From Streptomyces sp. NBC_01689 (lineage in GTDB: Bacteria; Actinomycetota; Actinomycetes; Streptomycetales; Streptomycetaceae), in assembly GCF_036250675.1 (NCBI RefSeq), contig NZ_CP109592.1, positions 7,378,001 through 7,442,000 of the forward strand: a stretch of 64,000 nucleotides of DNA, given 5' to 3'. The notes beneath the pieces were generated by a model, which saw only the letters and a list, made by a program, of their open reading frames with translations, searched no databases and was not told the origin of the DNA. The translations under genes were made by a program, and so were the position numbers. Positions 35,618 to 45,486 of this stretch are shown piece after piece; the stretch's first letter is position 1, and each line of letters opens with the position of its first letter.

Positions 35618-36313
35618 GTGGAAAACGGCGCCGCCCGGACCGCCCCGGCAGTGATTGTCGCCATCGACGGCCCCTCCGGCACGGGCAAGTCGAGCACCTC
35701 CAAGGCCGTGGCCGCGCAGCTGGGCCTCAGCTACCTGGACACGGGCGCGCAGTACCGGGCGATCACCTGGTGGATGGTGAGCAACGGCATCGACGTCACG
35801 GACCCGACGGCGATCGCCGCCGTGGCGGGCAAGCCGGAGATCGTCTCGGGCACCGACCCGTCCGCGCCGGCCATCACGGTCGACGGGACCGACGTCGCGG
35901 GCCCGATCCGCACCCAGGAGGTCACCTCCAAGGTCAGCGCGGTCAGCGCGGTGCCCGAGGTGCGCGCACGGATCACCGACCTGCAGCGTTCGATCGCCGC
36001 GGACGCGGAGTACGGCATCGTCGTCGAGGGCCGGGACATCGGCACCACGGTGCTGCCCGACGCCGACCTGAAGATCTTCCTCACCGCCTCCCCGGAGGCG
36101 CGCGCCGCCCGCCGCAGCGGCGAGCTGAAGGGCGCCGACGTGCAGGCGACGCGCGAGGCCCTGCTGAAGCGGGACGCGGCCGACTCCAGCCGCAAGACCT
36201 CCCCGCTCGCCAAGGCGGACGACGCGGTCGAGGTGGACACCTCCGACCTCACCCTCCAGCAGGTCATAGAGTGCGTCGTCACCCTCGTCGAGGAGAAGCG
36301 GGCCGCCAAGTGA
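35618..36313 (+). CDS. cmk: Cytidylate kinase
   Basis: A 231-residue CMP/dCMP kinase. The P-loop is VIVAIDGPSGTGKSSTSKAVAAQLGLSYLDTGAQYRAI near the N-terminus, and the CMP-binding and lid parts are VEGRDIGTTVLPDADLKIFLTASPEARAARR and LLKRDAADSSRKTSPLAKADDAVEVDTSDLTLQQV. GTG 35618 has AGGAAGGTG about 10 nt upstream; the frame is open to 35555 but the added residues are not conserved in kind. The stop overlaps the acyltransferase GTG. The order cmk - acyltransferase - der is widespread in actinobacteria. Confidence 0.95.
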   Translation: MENGAARTAPAVIVAIDGPSGTGKSSTSKAVAAQLGLSYLDTGAQYRAITWWMVSNGIDVTDPTAIAAVAGKPEIVSGTDPSAPAITVDGTDVAGPIRTQEVTSKVSAVSAVPEVRARITDLQRSIAADAEYGIVVEGRDIGTTVLPDADLKIFLTASPEARAARRSGELKGADVQATREALLKRDAADSSRKTSPLAKADDAVEVDTSDLTLQQVIECVVTLVEEKRAAK

Positions 36314-36984
36314 CCGCACCCTCGGAGAGGGGCGCCGAGGTCGGGCGCCGTATCGGCGTCGGCCTGATGTACGGCCTGTGGAAGCCGCGCGTGCTCGGCG
36401 CCTGGAAGGTCCCCGCGACCGGCCCGGCGATCCTCGCCGTGAACCACTCGCACAACATCGACGGCCCGATGGTCATGGGGGTGGCACCCCGGCCCACCCA
36501 CTTCCTGATCAAGAAGGAAGCGTTCATCGGCCCTCTCGACCCGTTCCTGCTCGGCATCGGGCAGGTCAAGGTCGACCGCACCACCACCGACCGCACCGCG
36601 ATCACCCAGGCCCTCGGCGTCCTCTCGGCCGGCGGGGTGCTCGGCATCTTCCCGGAGGGCACCCGCGGCGAGGGGGACTTCGCCTCGCTGCGCGCCGGGC
36701 TCGCCTACTTCGCGGTCCGCAGCGGCGCCCCCATCGTCCCGGTGGCGGTCCTGGGAAGTTCCGGCAGGAGCAGCCGGCTGACCAAGGGGCTTCCCCCGCT
36801 GCGCAGCCGCGTCGACGTCGTCTTCGGAGACCCCTTCGAGGCGGGCGACGGCAGTGGGCGGCGTACGCGCAAGGCACTGGACGAGGCGACCACGCGCATC
36901 CAGAAGCAGCTGGGCGCCCACCTGGACCACGCCAGGCGTCTGACCGGACGCCCGGAGACCGCCGGGCGCCCCACCGGGCACTAG
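36310..36984 (+). CDS. PlsC-like 1-acyl-glycerol-3-phosphate acyltransferase
   Basis: A 224-residue acyltransferase of the PlsC/LPLAT family. Motif I, NHSHNIDGPMVM, gives the HX4D catalytic pair near residues 43-48. Motif III, GIFPEGTRGEGDFASLRAGLAYFAVRSGAPIVPVAVLG, binds the glycerol phosphate. It probably acylates lysophosphatidate at the inner membrane face. GTG 36310 overlaps the cmk stop by 4 nt (GTGA). It is cotranscribed with cmk and possibly der, which starts 78 bp later. Confidence 0.9.
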   Translation: MTAPSERGAEVGRRIGVGLMYGLWKPRVLGAWKVPATGPAILAVNHSHNIDGPMVMGVAPRPTHFLIKKEAFIGPLDPFLLGIGQVKVDRTTTDRTAITQALGVLSAGGVLGIFPEGTRGEGDFASLRAGLAYFAVRSGAPIVPVAVLGSSGRSSRLTKGLPPLRSRVDVVFGDPFEAGDGSGRRTRKALDEATTRIQKQLGAHLDHARRLTGRPETAGRPTGH

Positions 36985-37062
36985 GCGACACTTGAGTAGT
37001 GGATCACCCGGTCCCCGGGCGGTCCACCGATCACCACGAATGAACGACGAGGTACGGACTTC

Positions 37063-38550
37063 ATGAACGACCACATCCAGCCCGACGGCTCGGCCGGCCC
37101 GGCCGGGCACGAGCACGGGGCGCTTGGCGATGCCGAGTACGCGGAGTTCATGGAGCTCGCCGCGGAAGAGGGCTTCGACATCGAGGACGTCGAGGGCGCG
37201 ATCGACGAGGCGGGCCACGGCCCGCTGCCCGTCCTCGCCGTCGTCGGCCGCCCGAACGTCGGCAAGTCGACCCTGGTGAACAGGATCATCGGCCGCCGCG
37301 AGGCCGTCGTCGAGGACAAGCCCGGCGTCACCCGTGACCGCGTCACCTACGAGGCCGAGTGGGCGGGCCGCCGCTTCAAGCTCGTCGACACCGGCGGCTG
37401 GGAGCAGGACGTCCTCGGCATCGACGCGTCCGTCGCCGCCCAGGCCGAGTACGCGATCGAGGCGGCCGACGCGGTCGTCTTCGTCGTGGACGCCAAGGTC
37501 GGCGCGACCGACACCGACGAGGCGGTCGTGCGGCTGCTGCGCAAGGCCGGCAAGCCGGTCGTGCTGTGCGCCAACAAGGTCGACGGGCCGAGCGGCGAGG
37601 CGGACGCCTCGTACCTCTGGTCCCTCGGGCTCGGCGAGCCGCACCCCGTCTCCGCGCTGCACGGCCGCGGCACCGGCGACATGCTGGACGCCGTCCTGGA
37701 GGCGCTTCCGGAGGCCCCGGCGCAGACCTTCGGCGCCGCGGTGGGCGGTCCGCGCCGCATCGCCCTCATCGGCCGCCCGAACGTCGGCAAGTCGTCCCTG
37801 CTGAACAAGGTGGCCAACGAGGACCGCGTGGTGGTCAACGAGATCGCGGGCACCACCCGGGACCCGGTCGACGAGCTCATCGAACTCGGCGGCGTCACCT
37901 GGAAGTTCGTGGACACGGCGGGCATCCGCAAGCGCGTCCACCTCCAGCAGGGCGCCGACTACTACGCCTCGCTGCGTACCGCGGCGGCCGTGGAGAAGGC
38001 CGAGGTCGCGGTCATCCTGATCGACGCCTCCGAGACCATCTCCGTGCAGGACCAGCGCATCGTCACGATGGCCGTCGACGCGGGCCGCGCGATCGTCCTC
38101 GCCTTCAACAAGTGGGACACCCTCGACGAGGAGCGCCGCTACTACCTGGAGCGGGAGATCGAGACCGAGCTCCTCCAGGTGGCGTGGGCGCCCCGGGTGA
38201 ACGTCTCGGCGCGCACCGGCCGGCACATGGAGAAGCTCGTCCCGGCGATCGAGACGGCCCTGGACGGCTGGGAGACCCGGGTTCCGACCGGCCGTCTGAA
38301 CGCCTTCCTCGGTGAGCTGGTCGCCGCCCATCCGCACCCGGTCCGCGGCGGCAAGCAGCCCCGCATCCTGTTCGGCACGCAGGCGGGGACGAAGCCCCCG
38401 CGGTTCGTGCTCTTCGCCTCCGGGTTCATCGAGCACGGCTACCGGCGCTTCATCGAGCGCCGGCTGCGCGAGGAGTTCGGTTTCGAGGGGACGCCGATCC
38501 ACATCTCGGTGCGGGTGCGCGAGAAGCGCGGTGCGAACAAGAAGAAGTAG
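37063..38550 (+). CDS. der: Ribosome-assembly GTPase Der (EngA)
   Basis: A 495-residue double-GTPase needed for 50S subunit maturation. The first G domain starts [21 protein letters not shown], with switch region [20 protein letters not shown] and NKVD. The second starts [26 protein letters not shown], with DTAGIRK and NKWD. The C-terminal KH-like domain ends [33 protein letters not shown]. An acidic N-terminal extension of about 55 residues ([27 protein letters not shown]) precedes the first G domain, as in other actinobacteria. ATG 37063 has GAGGTA upstream. A strong terminator follows. Confidence 0.96.
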   Translation: MNDHIQPDGSAGPAGHEHGALGDAEYAEFMELAAEEGFDIEDVEGAIDEAGHGPLPVLAVVGRPNVGKSTLVNRIIGRREAVVEDKPGVTRDRVTYEAEWAGRRFKLVDTGGWEQDVLGIDASVAAQAEYAIEAADAVVFVVDAKVGATDTDEAVVRLLRKAGKPVVLCANKVDGPSGEADASYLWSLGLGEPHPVSALHGRGTGDMLDAVLEALPEAPAQTFGAAVGGPRRIALIGRPNVGKSSLLNKVANEDRVVVNEIAGTTRDPVDELIELGGVTWKFVDTAGIRKRVHLQQGADYYASLRTAAAVEKAEVAVILIDASETISVQDQRIVTMAVDAGRAIVLAFNKWDTLDEERRYYLEREIETELLQVAWAPRVNVSARTGRHMEKLVPAIETALDGWETRVPTGRLNAFLGELVAAHPHPVRGGKQPRILFGTQAGTKPPRFVLFASGFIEHGYRRFIERRLREEFGFEGTPIHISVRVREKRGANKKK

Positions 38551-38573
38551 CCGCGAGAGCGGTGGCAACGGAT

Positions 38574-38610
38574 GAGGGGCGGCTCCCACGGGAGCCGCCC
38601 CTCGCCTTTT
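38574..38610 (+). terminator. Rho-independent terminator after der
   Basis: A 13-14-bp perfect stem (38574-38587 with 38590-38603) followed by GCCTTTT. It also serves the convergent hypothetical gene ending at 38628. Confidence 0.85.
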
Positions 38611-38627
38611 GTCCGGCCGGGTCGCGC

Positions 38628-39065
38628 TCAGAGCCCCCGGCGTGGCGCGGGCGGCAGGGCGGCCGGCACGTGGTGCATGCCCGTGCCCTCCTGCTGCCGT
38701 CCGACCGGGTGCCAGACGGCGGTCGCCGTCGTGGTGTGCCCCGGCGTCACACCGCCGTGGCGCGCGGAGTACGCGCCCGCGCTGTAGGAGCTGAACGACG
38801 AGGTGTACGAGGACGATCCGTACCCGCCCGTGCCGTGCGCCAGGTTCCCGAACGCCGTGAAGGCGAGCTCCTCCTCGCCGTGCCGGTCACCGGGCAGCGC
38901 CCTGAAGCATCTGACCCACTCGGCGTAGAGAGCGTCGTAGATCGGCGTGGCCGAGGGGCCGCTCTGGGGGTCCTGCGCCGGTCGCGCGTGGGGGACCGGC
39001 TGGAGGGACTGGCGGCGGGGGGCGTCGTAGGTGTGCACGTAGGTGCCAACGACCCCACCGCTCAT
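38628..39065 (-). CDS. Conserved-looking hypothetical protein
   Basis: A 145-residue protein with no recognised domain. Residues 35-75 contain TPIYDALYAEWVRCFRALPGDRHGEEELAFTAFGNLAHG, a plausible small helical module. The rest is Ser/Tyr/Gly-rich (GSSSYTSSFSSYSAGAYSARHGG) with a His/Pro-rich tail. ATG 39065 has no clear ribosome-binding site, so the start is uncertain. It converges on der across a shared terminator. Confidence 0.6.
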   Translation of the reverse strand: MSGGVVGTYVHTYDAPRRQSLQPVPHARPAQDPQSGPSATPIYDALYAEWVRCFRALPGDRHGEEELAFTAFGNLAHGTGGYGSSSYTSSFSSYSAGAYSARHGGVTPGHTTTATAVWHPVGRQQEGTGMHHVPAALPPAPRRGL

Positions 39066-39286
39066 GGGATGCGGCCACCGCGTCGCTTTCGCAGGTCAGC
39101 GGGGACGCGATCCGGCGTCCGGGGGATGCCGGGCTCCCTCGGGGCGCGGTCGGCGGAGCGTCCGGTCACGGGGCGGCCGGAGCCTGCCCCGTGACCGGAC
39201 CCGGGGGAACGACGTGACCGGTCCCGCGGGAATGAGGTGACCGGACCTGTGGGTACGGGCGTGGCTGCCCGTACCCGCTCGGCGGA

Positions 39287-40060
39287 TCAGGTACCGGCGA
39301 GCGGCATGGCCGCGGCCACCAGCTTGCCGTTGGCCGCGGCCTTGTCCAGCGCGTCGCGCAGCAGGTCCTCGCGGGGCTGCCGGCCGATCGAGCCGACCGG
39401 AGCCGCGAACAGCAGTACCTGCTGGTGCTTGTTGGCGGCGGCGCGCCAGCTCTCGGCGACCTGGAGGGCCTGGTGCGCCTGCCACCAGGCGACGGGCGAG
39501 CCGCCGCCGGTCCCCGGCTGGAGCACGGCGTGCAGCTGGCCCATGGCGAGCAGGACCGACCAGCCGTGCAGCACGGGCGGCACCGAGTGCAGCTGGGTCA
39601 CCGGCATGAAGCCCTGCTCGATCAGGAGCGGCAGGAAGTCGTCGCCGATGTCGGTCGAACCGGGGCGCACGATGGGGCCGGTCGGTTCGACGACGAGCGC
39701 CGGGTGCAACTCGCCGTTCAGCAGGACGAGTCCGCTGGTGACGCCCAGCACGGCCTGCTCGGGGGCGGCCTGGCCGGGCGCGCCGTCGGGGTTGATCGAG
39801 CGGACGGCGCCCTGCAGTTGCTCCTCGGTGACCTGTACGACCTGTGAGGGCAGGCAGGTGGCGTGGGCGAAGGCGAGGACGGCGGTCTCGTCGCCGATGA
39901 ACAGGACGGTGCTGGTCCGCTCCTGTTCCGAGTCGCCCGGGGTGCGGCAGGACGTGCAGTCGTAACTGCCCGGGGCGTTCTCTCCGGCGAGCAGCCGGTC
40001 GGCTTCTTCGTCGCCGATCTCGGCGCGTACGTCGTCGCTGACGTCGAGCATGCGCGGCAC
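39287..40060 (-). CDS. Conserved hypothetical protein
   Basis: A 257-residue soluble protein. It starts MLDVSDDVRAEIGDEEADRLLAGENAPGSYDCTSCRTPGDSEQERTSTVLFIGDETAVLAFAHATC; the CTSC pair is a possible metal site. Later it has PTGPIVRPGSTDIGDDFLPLLIEQGFMPVTQLHSVPPVLHGWSVLLAMGQLHAVLQPG and SWRAAANKHQQVLLFAAPVGSIGRQPREDLLRDALDKAAANGKLVAAAMPL. I know no function for it. GTG 40060 has GAGGAG 6 nt upstream. The frame is open to 40135 but the added part is low complexity. It is divergent from the Rpf-like gene. Confidence 0.75.
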   Translation of the reverse strand: MPRMLDVSDDVRAEIGDEEADRLLAGENAPGSYDCTSCRTPGDSEQERTSTVLFIGDETAVLAFAHATCLPSQVVQVTEEQLQGAVRSINPDGAPGQAAPEQAVLGVTSGLVLLNGELHPALVVEPTGPIVRPGSTDIGDDFLPLLIEQGFMPVTQLHSVPPVLHGWSVLLAMGQLHAVLQPGTGGGSPVAWWQAHQALQVAESWRAAANKHQQVLLFAAPVGSIGRQPREDLLRDALDKAAANGKLVAAAMPLAGT

Positions 40061-41303
<1,243 letters not shown>

Positions 41304-41329
41304 GCACGCCTCCTCGGGCCCTCGGACAC

Positions 41330-41363
41330 GGGGCTGTCTCCCGGCCTGCCGGGGGACAGCCCC
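41330..41363 (+). terminator. First hairpin after the Rpf-like gene
   Basis: A 16-bp stem (41330-41345 with 41348-41363, one G-U pair), 26 bp after the stop. Confidence 0.75.
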
Positions 41364-41400
41364 TCCGGGTTCCGGCGGACCGGGCCGGAACCCGGAGGGG
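41360..41400. terminator. Second, overlapping hairpin after the Rpf-like gene
   Basis: A perfect 17-bp stem (41360-41376 with 41384-41400) with a 7-nt loop. Its first four bases are the last four of the preceding hairpin, so both cannot be complete at once. Confidence 0.65.
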
Positions 41401-41664
41401 CGGGTGGCCGGCCCGGCGCTCGGTGACGGCGCACACCCGGGGCCCCGCGGTCACGGGGGCCCCGGGTGACCGGTGGACACCCGAGGACCCGGCGGCCCGG
41501 GAGGTGTCCGGCGGGTCCTCCGGGGACGGCGCGGGAGCGGAGCGGCCGGTTCTCGTGGTGCCGCAGCCGTTCCGTGAGCCCCGATGTGCCGTTGGGAGGC
41601 AACCAATCGGCCGGGTCCGGGGTCTCATCACCCAAGAGGTCCACGCGAGCAAGGGACGCCCCGC
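41401..41664. other. Intergenic region before the 289-residue hypothetical gene
   Basis: A 264-bp GC-rich spacer with no gene. GGGAGGCAACC near 41595 and CACCCAAGAGG near 41630 are the only less GC-rich spots and may mark the promoter of the next gene. Confidence 0.35.
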
Positions 41665-42534
41665 ATGATGACGCCGGTCCCGCGGGCCGCGCGACGGCGC
41701 GCCGAGGCGGACACCGCCGTACCCCCGTCCGCCGACTGCATCGCCGACTCAGCGGGTGGCCTCACCTTCGACGTCACCGACACCGGTGAGCCGGGCGAGG
41801 CGCACCTCGTGCTGCGCCGCCGAGGGGGCCGTGAGGAGACCAGACTGCCGCTGACCCCCGTCGGGGACGGGCGGCTCCGCGCCGCCCTGCCCAGCAGCGT
41901 CCCTCTGCCCGAAGGGCGTTGGGACGCGTACGCGCAGGTGGCGGGCGGCGAACCGCACCGGCTCGTCCCCGGAGTGAACGACCTGCGCTCGCTCGTCGCC
42001 CGGGTCCCGAGCGGCGCCCTCGGCCGGGTGGCCGTCCGCATCCCGTACGCCTCCGGGTTCCCCGCTCCACCGGGCCGGGAGAACGTCTCGCCCCGGCACG
42101 GCCGCCTCACCGTCCGCAGCTGGCTGCGCGCCCCGCACGCGGAGGCGGTCGAACTGGGCTGCGGGGAGCGGGAGCTCGGAGTGCGGGGACGGGTGTACGG
42201 GGTCGGGCTCGCGCCGGACGCGTACGCCGAGGTGTGCCACCGTGACGCGGCCGGATCGCCGGTGCGCGCCGAAGTCGCCGTGGATCAGCACGAGTTCCGT
42301 TGCACGGTGGCGTACGAGGCGCTGCGGCCCGGCGTCTGGGACCTCTGGCTGCGGCCGACGGGGGAGAGCGGGCCCCGGGTGCGCGTCGCACGGCTGCTCG
42401 ACGACATCGCCGACAAGAAGACCGTCCTGCTCCACCCGAGAACCACCGTGCGCACGCCGCACGGCCTGCTGGTGGCGGGTCCCTACTACACGGGGGACAA
42501 CGACGTGTCCGTGACGGTCGCCCCGGCGGACTGA
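41665..42534 (+). CDS. Beta-rich conserved hypothetical protein
   Basis: A 289-residue protein with no signal peptide. The pattern is of repeated beta strands and Ig-like half-domains: LTFDVTDTGEPGEAHLVLRRRGGREETRLPLTPVGDGRLRAALPSSVPLPEGRWDAYAQVAGGEPHRLVPGVNDLRSL. The end is KKTVLLHPRTTVRTPHGLLVAGPYYTGDNDVSVTV. Similar modules in streptomycetes are often annotated as transferase-associated, but I cannot support an activity. The start is ATG 41665 or ATG 41668; no strong SD precedes them. The next gene, a WYL regulator, lies 105 bp downstream. Confidence 0.65.
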   Translation: MMTPVPRAARRRAEADTAVPPSADCIADSAGGLTFDVTDTGEPGEAHLVLRRRGGREETRLPLTPVGDGRLRAALPSSVPLPEGRWDAYAQVAGGEPHRLVPGVNDLRSLVARVPSGALGRVAVRIPYASGFPAPPGRENVSPRHGRLTVRSWLRAPHAEAVELGCGERELGVRGRVYGVGLAPDAYAEVCHRDAAGSPVRAEVAVDQHEFRCTVAYEALRPGVWDLWLRPTGESGPRVRVARLLDDIADKKTVLLHPRTTVRTPHGLLVAGPYYTGDNDVSVTVAPAD

Positions 42535-42598
42535 CCACCTCCCGCGCACCCGATCCGTTTCCGCGCGCAGGCCGTTCGTCGTGTCACGGGTCCGGCTC

Positions 42599-42617
42599 GC
42601 GGACAGCGGCTGTCCGC
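42599..42617. promoter_or_regulatory. Inverted repeat upstream of the WYL regulator
   Basis: GCGGACAG-CGG-CTGTCCGC is a perfect 8-bp inverted repeat with a 3-bp centre. CAGACT at 42627-42632 ends 7 nt before the ATG and may be the -10. The repeat would then cover the -10 upstream side, consistent with autoregulation. Confidence 0.5.
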
Positions 42618-42639
42618 GAGGGCTGGCAGACTCGGCACC

Positions 42640-43677
42640 ATGCTGGAGACCTCGGCACGGCTGCTGCGACTGCTCTCGCTGCTGCAGTCCCATCGCGAAT
42701 GGTCGGGCGCCGGCCTGGCGGAGCGCCTCGGCGTGACACCCCGCACCGTGCGCCGCGACGTGGACCGGCTGCGCGAACTGGGCTATCCCGTGAACGCGAG
42801 CCCGGGCACCGGAGGCGGCTATCAGCTCGGCGCGGGCGCCGAACTGCCCCCGCTCCTGCTGGACGACGACGAGGCGGTGGCCGTCGCGGTCGGTCTGCGC
42901 ACGGCCGCCGGACAGGGCGTCGAGGGAATCGGCGAGACGTCCGTACGGGCCCTCGCCAAGCTCGAACAGGTCCTGCCGCACCGGCTGCGCCGCAGGGTGA
43001 GCGCGCTCAACGCGTTCACCGTGCCGATGCTCCGCGGCCCGCAGACCTCCGCGGCCGACCCGGCGGTGCTCACGGAACTCGCCCACGCCTGCCGCGACTC
43101 CGAGCGAATGCGCTTCGACTACCGCGACCACGGCGGCTCCCCGTCCCGTCGCACCGTCGAACCGCACCGCCTGGTCTGCACCGAACGGCGCTGGTACCTG
43201 GTCGCCTGGGACGTCGACCGCGACGACTGGCGCACGTTCCGGGTGGACCGCATCACCCCGAGGCCCCCGCACGGACCGCGCTTCCCGCCCCGTACCCCGC
43301 CGGCGGACGACCTGGCCTCCTATGTCTCCCGGGGCGTCTCCACGGGCGCGTACGCCACCCACGCGGTGGTCCGGCTGTTCGTTCCCCCGGCGGAGGCGGC
43401 CGAGCGGATCTCGCCGTCGGCGGGGACGCTGGAGGCCGAGGGCGAGAACAGCTGTCTCCTGCGCACCGGAGCCGCGAATCTCGACGTGATGGTGATCCAC
43501 GTGATGCTGATGGGCCTCGAGTTCGAGGTGCTCGAACCCGTCGAGCTGACCGAGGCGATCAGAACGGCGCACGGCAGGCTGTCCCGGGCGCTGGAGCGGG
43601 CTCCCGGGAAATCGCGCGGGACGGGGGACGGCACGGGTCCGACACCGGGAACCGGAGGCGGAACCGGGGCGCGCTGA
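42640..43677 (+). CDS. WYL-domain transcriptional regulator
   Basis: A 345-residue DNA-binding protein. It opens with an HTH_11/DeoR-like winged helix: RLLRLLSLLQSHREWSGAGLAERLGVTPRTVRRDVDRLRELGYPV, wing GTGGGYQLG. The WYL core spans about residues 145-215 (DSERMRFDYRDHGGSPSRRTVEPHRLVCTERRWYLVAWDVDRDDWRTFRVDRI) and a C-terminal WCX extension follows. WYL domains bind nucleic acids or small ligands and often regulate stress or defence genes; no target is next to it. ATG 42640 has no SD and probably starts a leaderless message. The last 35 residues are Gly/Thr-rich. Confidence 0.9.
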   Translation: MLETSARLLRLLSLLQSHREWSGAGLAERLGVTPRTVRRDVDRLRELGYPVNASPGTGGGYQLGAGAELPPLLLDDDEAVAVAVGLRTAAGQGVEGIGETSVRALAKLEQVLPHRLRRRVSALNAFTVPMLRGPQTSAADPAVLTELAHACRDSERMRFDYRDHGGSPSRRTVEPHRLVCTERRWYLVAWDVDRDDWRTFRVDRITPRPPHGPRFPPRTPPADDLASYVSRGVSTGAYATHAVVRLFVPPAEAAERISPSAGTLEAEGENSCLLRTGAANLDVMVIHVMLMGLEFEVLEPVELTEAIRTAHGRLSRALERAPGKSRGTGDGTGPTPGTGGGTGAR

Positions 43678-44001
43678 CAGGCCGGGAGGTGCGCTCGTTC
43701 TGTGGTGGAACCGTGTATTTCCCATGCGCTACCGGCTTCCGTGACACGCGTCGGAATCGGAATGCAAAGCGCGGTTCCGGCGCTGGTGCGCGCACTTTCC
43801 GCCGGGTTATTCGGAACGGGACGCGGACAGTCCCGAATTACGTTCGAAGGTGTCCGGTCCAGGTGCCGAACCCCTCGTTCGTGTGACGGAGTTCGGCCGA
43901 AACGCGTGTCGTGATCCTGTGACAGAAGTGTGACCGGAGGGGCACGGGTGACGCAGTGTCCACGGTTCGGGCTTCCCCGGCCGGGACGGGCCGCCTAACG
44001 T
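43678..44001. other. Intergenic region before the I78 inhibitor gene
   Basis: About 325 bp with no gene. It contains an inverted repeat CGGGAC-GCGGACA-GTCCCG near 43818, a palindrome TTCGGCCGAA near 43889, and three TGTGAC copies between 43878 and 43935. TAACGT (43996-44001) is the -10 of the next gene. Confidence 0.45.
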
Positions 44002-44008
44002 GGCGGCC

Positions 44009-44224
44009 ATGGCACCCATTCCCACTCCGCCTGCGGAACCCGAGGACGACCCGGAGAGCTATGTCGGGATGGAGGGGAGCGGCGCCGAGCACCGCGCCCG
44101 TGAGCGGGGCTGGTCCTCGGTGCGCTCCCTCCCGCCCGGCGCGATCATCACCATGGAGTACCGCGTGGGGCGGCTGAACTTCGAGGTCGCCGACGGGCGG
44201 GTCACCCGCTGCTGGAAGGGCTGA
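44009..44224 (+). CDS. Peptidase inhibitor I78 family protein
   Basis: A 71-residue protein that is nearly all inhibitor domain: GSGAEHRARERGWSSVRSLPPGAIITMEYRVGRLNFEVADGRVTRCWKG carries the I78 core (RERGW, LPPG, ITMEY, GRLN, a late Cys). No signal peptide is visible. The family inhibits serine proteases, which fits a streptomycete that also encodes streptogrisins in this window, but no direct link is shown. TAACGT ends 7 nt before ATG 44009, so the message is probably leaderless. GTG 44000 is in frame but would lie inside the -10. Confidence 0.85.
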   Translation: MAPIPTPPAEPEDDPESYVGMEGSGAEHRARERGWSSVRSLPPGAIITMEYRVGRLNFEVADGRVTRCWKG

Positions 44225-44362
44225 GACCGGAGTTCGCGAAAGCCGCAGAAGGTGCAAAAAGGCCGAACGGGATGTGACGGGCCGACAGGGCCCGGAGGTC
44301 CGGGAGTCCGGGAGGGCCCAGGAGTCCGGGAGGGCCAGGGAGGGTCCGGGAGTCCGAGCGTG

Positions 44363-44398
44363 CGAAGGCCCCCGGTTCGGTTGAGCCGGGGGCCTTCG
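44363..44398. terminator. Bidirectional terminator between I78 and PAP2 genes
   Basis: A perfect 13-bp stem (44363-44375 with 44386-44398) with a 10-nt loop, between two convergent genes. Just before it (44275-44355) lies a low-complexity stretch of GGTCCGGGAG-type repeats. Confidence 0.75.
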
Positions 44399-44442
44399 GG
44401 TGCGGGGAGGTCGTGCGTACCGGCCCCGCCGTGTTCCTGGTC

Positions 44443-45486
44443 TCAGCCGCCTGCGGCCGGGCGGGCCGAGGCGGTCGTGGTCGCGGAGCGTGCCGCGCGG
44501 TCCGCGTGCGGCGGCCGGCGGCTGCCGGCCGGGGTGACCGGGGTCCGCTCGGAGCGGGCCAGGTGCGGTCCGGGGGCCAGGTGGACGGGTCCCCGCGGCG
44601 AGCGGCCGGCGGCCACGGTCTCGCGCGCCGGCACCTCGTCGTCCGCGGGCCCGTGCTGCTTGACCAGGACGGGCGCGCCGACCGGGGCGCCGACGGGAAC
44701 GCCGGCCGGGGCGGGCGCGGTACGGCCGCGACGGGAGCGCCAGACGTCGCGCAGCGTGAAGATCGCGGTCTCGGCGCGGGCGATCAGCGGCTCGCACCAG
44801 GGCAGGGCGAGCAGGATCAACAGGCCGGCGGCCCAGCCGAGGAGCACGTCGCTCAGCCAGTGCGTACCGAGGTAGACGGTGGTGAGGCCGACGCCGAGCG
44901 AGGTCACGGCGGACAGTGCGGACAGCCAGCGCCGCGCCCCCGGGGTCGAGGCCAGATAGGCCAGAATCCCCCAGGTCACCACGGCGTTCGCGGTGTGGCC
45001 CGAAGGAAATATATCGCCGCCCAGACCCATCTCGTTCGAGCCGATGGTGATGGCGTAGTGCGGGCCGAGGCGGCCCATGCCGAGCTTGGCGGCGCCGACC
45101 GTGATGTTCAGCAGGAGCAGCGAGGCGCCCAGCGTCAGCAAGGGGCGGAGGGTGTGCTGCCGCCACGAGCGCCAGCCGAGCCAGGCCGCCACCATCACGG
45201 CGGTGGGCCCGCGTTGGCCGAGCACCACGTAGTAGTCGAGGAACGCGTGGATCTCCGGCCACTGTTGGTAGGGCCGGAAGAACATGACCTGCCAGTCGAA
45301 CCGGACCAGCCATGAAGTGATCGCCACGGCCCACACGATGGCCACGTAGAAGGCCAGGGTGGCTCCGAAGAGCACGACCCTGTGCCTGCTCATCTTCGGC
45401 ACATCGATGTGGGCCGGCCGTTCCGGCTCACGGTCCAGCCGGGCGAAGACCCGGTCCAGACGGGTGAGGTTTCGTTCGGTACGCAC
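44443..45486 (-). CDS. PAP2-superfamily membrane phosphatase
   Basis: A 347-residue membrane protein. Six hydrophobic segments lie between residues 35 and 250. The three lipid-phosphatase motifs are AAKLGMGRLGPH, DIFPSGHTANA and TTVYLGTHWLSDVLLG (catalytic His, Arg-equivalent and Asp). It probably dephosphorylates a lipid such as phosphatidate or undecaprenyl pyrophosphate. The last 90 residues are a basic Pro/Ala tail. GTG 45486 is chosen because TAGCGT (minus strand 45499 to 45494) ends 7 nt before it; the frame is open to 45639 but that part lies in AT-rich intergenic DNA. Confidence 0.87.
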   Translation of the reverse strand: MRTERNLTRLDRVFARLDREPERPAHIDVPKMSRHRVVLFGATLAFYVAIVWAVAITSWLVRFDWQVMFFRPYQQWPEIHAFLDYYVVLGQRGPTAVMVAAWLGWRSWRQHTLRPLLTLGASLLLLNITVGAAKLGMGRLGPHYAITIGSNEMGLGGDIFPSGHTANAVVTWGILAYLASTPGARRWLSALSAVTSLGVGLTTVYLGTHWLSDVLLGWAAGLLILLALPWCEPLIARAETAIFTLRDVWRSRRGRTAPAPAGVPVGAPVGAPVLVKQHGPADDEVPARETVAAGRSPRGPVHLAPGPHLARSERTPVTPAGSRRPPHADRAARSATTTASARPAAGG

